Assembly: GCA_034336665.1 (NCBI GenBank)
Contig: CM067564.1
Span: 45,754,951-45,818,950, forward strand
DNA from: Luscinia megarhynchos
Taxonomy: Eukaryota > Chordata > Aves > Passeriformes > Turdidae
Reading direction: 5' to 3'
Length of the DNA stretch: 64,000 bases
Below are positions 58,298-64,000 of the stretch, piece by piece; within the stretch, counting starts at the first letter, position 1; each line of letters opens with the position of its first letter. Made by a program: the position numbers and the translations under genes. The notes below the pieces were generated by a model. It saw only the letters and a program-made list of their open reading frames with translations, did not search any database and was not told the origin of the DNA.

Positions 58298-58501
58298 GAC
58301 CATAGAATCACAGGGTGGTTTGGGTTAGAGGGGACTTTGAAGATCATCCTGTTGCACCCTCTGCGCTGGGCAGGGACACTTCAGTATCCCAGGCTGCTCA
58401 GAGCCCCATCCAGCTTTCATTACCACCACGACTGAGGCATCCACAGCTTCTCTGGGCACCCTGCGGCAGCGTTTCACCACCCTCAGCGCAGAATTTCTTC
58501 C
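58298..58501 (-). mobile_element. CR1 LINE 3'-end fragment at the edge of the TAF3 promoter
   Basis: Reverse-complement tail from ACCATAGAATCACAGGGTGG to ACCACCCTCAGCGCAGAATT. It retains several CpGs and runs directly into the TAF3 CpG island; the YY1 site is about 160 bp further on. Confidence 0.92.
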
Positions 58502-58664
58502 CCGCATCCCCTCTAAAGCTCGTGTCGGTTTGGGAGCCGTGCGCGCTGCGGGGCTGCGGCGGCGCCGTTCCGGTTACCGGGCCCGCGGGCGCTCCCGGCC
58601 CCGCCCCGCTCGATGCGCTCGGCGCTGCGGCGGCGCTGCCTGCCGGGGGCGGGGCGGCGCCAAG

Positions 58665-58703
58665 ATGGCGGCGGCGATGGCGGCGGTGGCGGGCGGTGCG
58701 TGA
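58665..58703 (+). other. TAF3: Upstream ORF in the TAF3 5' UTR (12 codons plus stop)
   Basis: The ATG inside the YY1 motif opens a short frame, MAAAMAAVAGGA followed by TGA, which closes 29 nt before the TAF3 ATG. The first ATG has a strong Kozak context (A at -3, G at +4). If the transcript starts upstream of it, it could lower TAF3 translation; if the start is inside the motif, the frame is not transcribed whole. Confidence 0.5.
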
Positions 58704-58732
58704 GAGCTCCCGCGGCCCCCGGCCCCGGCGGG

Positions 58733-58898
58733 ATGTGCGAGACCTACTCCCGCTGGCTGCTGCGCGTGTCGGTGGCGCAGATCTGCCAGGCCCTCGGCTG
58801 GGACTCGGTGCAGGTCTCGGCCTGCGACCTCCTCACCGACGTGCTGCAGCGGTACCTGCAGGGGCTGGGCCGGGGCTGCCACCGCTACTGCGAGCTCT
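58733..58898 (+). CDS. TAF3: TAF3 first coding exon (histone-fold domain), partial gene
   Basis: TAF3 is a TFIID subunit that pairs with TAF10 through an N-terminal histone fold and reads H3K4me3 through a C-terminal PHD finger. This exon encodes 55 residues plus one base: MCETYSRWLLRVSVAQICQA, then LGWDSVQVSACDLLTDVLQR, then YLQGLGRGCHRYCEL, almost identical to human MCESYSRSLLRVSVAQICQA and the residues that follow. It ends at GAGCTCT|GTGAGT in phase 1, as expected before the next codon (Y). The rest of the gene lies to the right; I see no convincing second exon before 64000. An in-frame ATG 40 codons upstream (58613) would add a Gly/Arg-rich extension but lies upstream of the YY1-marked start region and is unlikely to be used. 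Confidence 0.93.
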
Positions 58899-59074
58899 GT
58901 GAGTGCGGGCTGGGGCCGGGCCGGGCCGGGGATGCGGCTGGGCACGGGGCTGGGAGGCCTCCGGGAGCGGCCGTGCTTGCGCGGGCTCCGGGCTGAGGAG
59001 CTCCGGGAGCCCGGCCGGTCCCGGCCGTCCCGCCAAGGGAACAGCGCTGCGCACTGCTGGGCACGGCAGCAGAG

Positions 59075-59950
59075 TGTGGGGGGTGGCATTTGGGGAGGCA
59101 GGAGGGCACAAAGCGGTGGGTTTGGGCAGCCGGTCTGGGGGACAGGGCAGGAGAGTATGGGGAGGTGGGATTTTGGTAGTGCTGGGATCTGGGCGGCAGT
59201 GCGGGAGGGTATGGGGAGGTGGGATTTGGGGGAGGGCAGGAGGGCACAGAGCTGAGATTTGGGCAGCACAGGGGTCTGGGGGACAGGGCAGGAGGGCACA
59301 GGGAGATGGGTTTGGGCAGGGGTCTGGGGAACAGGGCAGGAGGGGCACAGGGAGGTGGGTTTGGGCAGCACAGGGGTCTGGGGAACAGGGCAGGAGGGCA
59401 CAGGGAGGTGGGTTTGGGCAGCACTGAGGGACAGGGCAGGAGGGCACAGGGAGGTGGGTTTGGGCAGAGGTCTGGGGGACAGGGCAGGAGGGGCACAGGG
59501 AGGTGGGTTTGGGCAGGGGGTCTGGGGGAACAGGGCAGGAGGGCACAGGGAGGTGGGTTTGGGCAGCACAGGGGTCTGGGGAACAGGGCAGGAGGGCACA
59601 GGGAGGTGGGTTTGGGCAGCACTGGGGGGTCAGGGCAGGAGGGGCACAGGGAGGTGGGTTTGGGCAGCACATGGGGACAGGGCAGGGGGGGCACAGGGAG
59701 GTGGGTTTGGGCAGCACTGGGGAACAGGGCAGGAGAGAGCACAGGGAGGTGGGTTTGGGCAGCACTGAGGGACAGGGAAGGAGGGCACAGGGAGGTGGGT
59801 TTGGGCAGGGGTCTGGGGAACAGGGCAGGAGGGCACAGGGAGGTGGGGGACAGGGCAGGGGGCACAGGGAGGTGGGTTTGGGCAGCACAGGGGTCTGGGG
59901 GACAGGGCAGGAGGGCACAGGGAGGTGGGTTTGGGCAGCACTGGGGGCAC
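59075..59950. repeat. G-rich minisatellite in TAF3 intron 1
   Basis: About fifteen irregular units of roughly 45-53 bp, of the type GGTGGGTTTGGGCAGCACAG, then GGGTCTGGGGAACAGGGCAG, then GAGGGCACAGGGA. Copies differ mainly by gain or loss of the CACAGGGGTCTGGGG block. The plus strand, which is the nontemplate strand of TAF3, is strongly G-rich. Confidence 0.92.
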
Positions 59951-62500
59951 TGGTAGGGGGCTGGCTATGGGGAAAGGCTGTGGGTAGCATTGTGGAGGTG
60001 AGGGGAGAGCAGCTGGAAGCTGCTGCTTGTCAGGCAGTGCCAGGAGCTGGGGATGCTTGGTAGGGGAGGGTCATGGAGCTGTGGTCATTTGGGCAGGGTA
60101 GGAGGGTGTGGGGGGGGTGGGATTTGGGCAGCGCTGGGGCCTTTGGGTCAGTGGGTGTGAGGTTTGGGTTTGGGGGAGATCAGCCCATGGGCCAGGGCTG
60201 TGGGGAGGGGGAACCAGGCTGTGGAGCAGTGCACAGGACTGAGAGGATGGGGGAGAATCTGTGGGGCAGCACTGGGGCAAGGGGGTCCTGGTGCCAGGAA
60301 GGACTGTGGGGCAGTGGGTCTGGGTATGGGTGAGGAGTTGGGACTGAGGGGCTGGAGATGGAGGAAAGGAGGCTCTGTGGTGATGGATCTGGACTGTGGG
60401 GACATGGGGGTGCTGTCCCACTCTCTCTGGCTTCGGGGTGCTGGGGACAGGGAGACACAATTGCAGGAGGGGGAGAGGGCACTCTTGGCCCCATTGCTGG
60501 GATGTTCTGAATCTGGGAAGGGGATGAGTTGGAGGGAGAAGGGGCAGCCAGTCCCTTTTCCTAGTGGGATGTGTCCCTAGTGGGATGGGAAGATGTGGTG
60601 CTGTGTTGTTGTGGCTCATCTTTGGGTCATCTTTTGGGGGCTGTGGGGGCTCACTGCAAGTGAGGATGTGTATGTGGGGTTCACTGTTCTGGCACAAGGG
60701 GAAGTGCTGAGGATGGAGGGTGCAAGGCTTGGACTCTCCCCTGCATGGGGAGGGAGTGGTGTGCCTGGAATTCCTGTTACTGGGGTGCTCTGGGCATGTT
60801 TGTGTAGGGAGGGAAGCAGTGGTACTGTGGGACTGGGAACATGTGTATGGGGAATGTGGGAATTCAGGGATGCACTAACATGTTTTTGGCGGTAGTGGAC
60901 ATGTGCACATGATGTGGGAGTGTGGCAGGGCTACACATGGAATTTTGGAGTGCAGAAGGGGTGGCTTGGGACTGGGGATAATTTAGTGCACATGGCATGA
61001 GGTATGAGTGTCCTCATGTGGATGCAGAGGAAGAGGTTTGGCTGGGTATGTGGGGGACTGGAGCTAGCCAACACTGCCACTGGGGTGGTACAGAAGGAGC
61101 TGGAAGTGATGGTGGGGGGCAGGATGCCCAGGACCTCACTGGATTTGGGGTGAGGTGGTGCTGGGGTGGGAGCAGGGAAGGGGTTTACTGCAAGTGGGCG
61201 AAGAGAAAGAAGAGAGGCCTGGGAATCAGTGCCAAGGACTGCTGGCTGGGTCACACAGGAGTGTGCAATGTGAGTGTTGATGGGGTTGGGAAGGGAGCAC
61301 CACTGCTGGGTCTGGGTCTACCCATAGAGGAGTCTGCTCTGAGTAGAGGATGCAGTTGTGTGTCCCTTGGGATTGTGAGTGTCCCTGCAGAGCCTGCAGT
61401 GGGGTACTGAGGAGTTGGGCGTCCTGCAGAACACGGGGTGTTGGAGACAGGATGTCCAGTTGCTTACATGGCCAGTAATGCTGCCAGTGAGGCTGAGAGG
61501 GTGGTAGGGGTGTCAGGAAAGGGTGCTAATGGGTCAGGAATGGGTGGAGAGGTGACAATCTGCGGGGAGAGGGAGGCTGTGAGGGTCACTGCTGGGTCTG
61601 AGCACAGGAACTGTTGTGGGGAATGCAGAGCAAGGCTCAGGCTGTGGTGTGGTTAGAGGGTCACAAGTCTGTGTGGAGCTTTGCTGCCCTACCTGTGGGG
61701 CAGGGAGGGTGTCATGTGGCAGAGATTTGTGTGAAGAGATGGGGCTGCCAGTGCTCCTGCTGGGTCTGTGAGGATGGAAATGAAGGGGACCTCCGTAGTG
61801 GAGGGACTTTGGGGAGCAAGGGCACCCTGGAGAGGTGGATGTGTGCCTGGGAAAACAGGGCTGCTTGTGCTTCCTGTGCCCAGAGGGACATGTTCCCCCT
61901 TCCTTTGGCATGCTGGACAGCTGTGGCATTGTGGGCAGCAGCTGCTCCATGTGTCCTGGACTTGTGGTAGGAAAAGTCCTGGAGAGCCCCTGGGGCAGAG
62001 GTCAGAGCAGTTTGGTCTGGCAGGGGCTGGAGCTGGGATGGATATTGATTGCCTGAAGTGCTGGGGAGGGAGAAGGTGACTCACTGCTGGTGGACTGGGG
62101 GCTACTGTAGCAACCACCAGTTCAAAGAGAGTGTGCTGGGACCTGTGGGAGGTTACTGGAGAGCTAACAGGGATGGCAGCCCTGAGATGCATCTCTGGGA
62201 GTGTTTGCCAGTATTTCTGTCCAAGCTGTGGGAACCGTGCTAACGAGGTGTCAGCCACAGGTGAGAGGCACATCAGAGACATGATGCTGTCAGCTGGTGG
62301 TGGATTGGATACAGCATCCCGATCCAGGGAGGTGTGAGGTTTGGGTGTGTTGGATTCCTCTGCAGGGGTGAATTTGGAGAGTGTGCCGAGCTGGGAAGCA
62401 CAGTTTGAGTGGCTTGGTCAGGAGAGGAGCAACCACAGCCTGAAAGTGCTGTTGCTGGAGGTTGTCCCTTCTCTGCAAAATGGAAAAGAAGTTCTCACTG
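59951..62500. repeat. Degenerate G-skewed tract in TAF3 intron 1
   Basis: About 2.5 kb in which the plus strand is rich in G and poor in C, with recurring GTGGGG, GGGCAG, CTGGGG and AGGGTG motifs but no regular period that I can follow. It continues the composition of the minisatellite on its left and may be an older, decayed version. Many stop-free frames follow from composition. Confidence 0.6.
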
Positions 62501-63530
62501 CTGCAGGGATCCCCCATGAAGCAAAGTGATGAGCTAAGTGTACCTCTGCTTCATCATTTCAGTAATAATTGAGATCAAGTCTGACAATGCCAGTGTAACC
62601 AAGCCTAGGAACGACTGTGTGCTGCAAACTGGATTTCTCAGGTTGAGTTGGTTTACTTGTACAACTTACCCAAAATCTGAGAGCAAGTTAGTCTGGAAAT
62701 GGGACTGTGCAATATTAACCCATATATCCCAGCAGCACAAGTGCAGCTCTGAAGTTTGTATCCCAATCCACACAGAAATTATCATTAAAGCAATTAAAGG
62801 AGGCAACAAAGAGAGTTTAGGAGGATGGAGTTATAAGGTGAAAAAGAAGCACACCTAGGTGTTGGGGAAGTTCCCACATCTAGGTTTGGTCAGAGCTGTC
62901 TTTTCATAGAGTTATTGCAAATTTTGGGGAAGATGCTTGTGCTGCAGTGTTTCTTGTACTGGGAGGAAAAGACATCAAGATGATGCAAATAAATTTTTTG
63001 GTGCTGAGGATTGGAATTCCATTTGTAGAGCTCAGGTATACCTTTCTTGCTTTGGCTTTGCTTACTGAAAGTTGGGAAAGGCATTTTTCCTCTCTTTGAA
63101 TGGGGAAGGAAGTACCATAAGTATCACAATCTTTTTGTTTGGTGTTTTGTTGTTGTTCTTTGAGGAGAAAGGGAATATGCTGTGCTTGTGCCAGTGATGT
63201 GGTGTTTTTTGTATTACCTCCTTTAAAACAATCTCTGTATTTCTTTCTTTAAAAAGGTCTGTAAAACGACATCTTAATACTGAGCTGACATCTCCCTGCG
63301 ATTTCAGAATTGTTTCCTTTTGCTCCTAAAATAAGTTACTGTACAAACCCAGCTCTGGATGAATGAGCTGAATTCTGCCATGGTTTTGCATAAGTAGAAT
63401 TAATTAAATTCCAGTTGTAGCATCTTCATTGTCGGGGCGTTATCTGGGAGTCAGACCAGTGGGGTTTGAGTTAGCAGGGCTGTCAGCTGAGGGACATAAT
63501 CTTTGTGTTGCAAACGGAATGGATTTGCTC

Positions 63531-63569
63531 TGACGTCGCTGTGAAAAGCCTGTCATCGCTGCTCACGTG
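63531..63569. promoter_or_regulatory. CRE-like and E-box motifs in TAF3 intron 1
   Basis: TGACGTC (63531-63537) and CACGTG (63564-63569) lie 33 bp apart in otherwise AT-rich intron. CpG-containing motifs are uncommon in such sequence, so the pair could mark an intronic enhancer. Function is not shown. Confidence 0.25.
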
Positions 63570-64000
63570 TTCTCTCACTTGCAGAAGAAAATGATGCCTC
63601 TCCCAGCTGGGTTAGATCTTTTGTTCCAGCTGTTACATCCCATTAAGAGAGCTACATTCAAGATTTTCATTACTTTTCTGCTGTTGTTTCTTTGCATTTG
63701 CAGTAGCTGTAGTTGATGGGAGCTTCTGTGGCTGCAAAGAGAAGGCAAAAGGATTTGCAAAGCGGGTTTGAGATGTGTTTGATGCCGTGAAATGCTTCTG
63801 AATGCTGTGCTGAGGGTGGAGGAGAGGCTGAACTTACAGGGAGAAAATCAGGGCATTTTCCTCCTAAAGTACACCATCCGTCTGCTTTATGCTGCTCAAA
63901 TTTGTGGAAAGCTTGTCAAAGGAGCACCATTCAATATGCTGTGTGCTGTTTTATCCTCAAATTTAAATTAAATATTTGAAAAGCAGTGTTGAAGTATGTA

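Larger units (their letters stand above)
58502..59060 (+). promoter_or_regulatory. TAF3: TAF3 CpG-island promoter and 5' UTR
   Basis: The stretch is strongly GC- and CpG-rich with no TATA box and surrounds the first TAF3 exon. A CR1 remnant abuts its upstream edge. It contains a perfect YY1 motif, AAGATGGCGGC, at 58662-58672. YY1 sites of this type in this orientation usually sit just downstream of the transcription start, which would put the TAF3 start near 58640-58660. Confidence 0.7.
58899..64000 (+). other. TAF3: TAF3 intron 1 (5' part)
   Basis: About 5.1 kb of intron follow the first TAF3 exon to the window edge. The first 1 kb is a G-rich minisatellite, the next 2.5 kb a G-skewed degenerate tract. 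The last 1.5 kb (62500-64000) is ordinary AT-rich sequence with a CRE-like and an E-box motif near 63531-63569. Confidence 0.75.

Noticed and set aside
58613..58732. A 40-residue in-frame N-terminal extension of TAF3 from an upstream ATG
   Set aside because: Human TAF3 starts at the MCE methionine, and the YY1 motif suggests transcription begins downstream of 58613. The extension is Gly/Arg-rich CpG-island translation.
58833..59990. Minus-strand open frames up to 385 codons, rich in Pro, Cys and Leu, and plus-strand Gly-rich frames
   Set aside because: They arise from the G-rich minisatellite in TAF3 intron 1 and GC-rich promoter sequence; the residues simply repeat the DNA unit.
61689..62282. 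197-codon minus-strand frame in TAF3 intron 1
   Set aside because: Composition-driven (Pro, Ser, His and Cys from a C-rich strand) within a G-skewed tract.
1..64000. CRISPR-like arrays, prokaryotic operons or phage modules
   Set aside because: The tandem arrays have no spacer structure, and all genes are intron-containing vertebrate genes.

Overview
This window is vertebrate nuclear DNA, almost certainly from a bird and probably a songbird. The genes are split into short exons by GT-AG introns. More than twenty fragments of the avian CR1 LINE 3' end are scattered through it in both orientations. One solo LTR at 35027-35733 resembles a repeat I associate with passerine genomes. I see no prokaryotic, plasmid or phage features, and no RNA genes.

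The gene order matches the block that in human lies on 10p14: ITIH5 (minus), ITIH2 (plus), KIN (minus), ATP5F1C (plus), TAF3 (plus). From left to right: 1-5156 holds what I take to be ITIH5 intron 1, its signal-peptide exon (4839-4958, minus) and its CpG-rich promoter, with large tandem repeats on both sides. 5157-13360 is intergenic: a 1.3-kb GC-rich minisatellite, CR1 remnants and an AATAG microsatellite. 13361-37878 is a complete ITIH2 of 21 coding exons (948 aa). 37879-40263 is the tail-to-tail spacer between ITIH2 and KIN. 40264-49529 is a complete KIN of 13 exons (390 aa). 49530-49755 is a compact bidirectional promoter. 49756-56863 is a complete ATP5F1C (294 aa, or 293 when alternative exon 9 is skipped). 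56864-58500 is intergenic. 58733-58898 is the first coding exon of TAF3, followed by about 5 kb of its first intron, which runs off the window and carries a G-rich minisatellite and a long G-skewed tract.

The genes are neighbours rather than a pathway. ITIH2 is a secreted liver protein whose chain is joined to hyaluronan and chondroitin sulfate. KIN is a nuclear zinc-finger protein of DNA repair and RNA metabolism. ATP5F1C is the rotor shaft of mitochondrial ATP synthase. TAF3 is a TFIID subunit. Exon boundaries were read by hand from splice sites, reading-frame continuity and recalled human protein sequences. All three complete genes close in frame at nearly the human length.

I found no undescribed multi-gene system. 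The observations most worth following are: the ATP5F1C exon 9 switch with TGCATG (RBFOX) motifs in the upstream intron; an 11-copy G-quadruplex-capable hexamer array between KIN and ATP5F1C; tandem repeats enclosing the ITIH5 first exon; a G-skewed minisatellite starting within about 200 bp of TAF3 exon 1; and loss in ITIH2 of one of the two glutamates that are gamma-carboxylated in the human protein.
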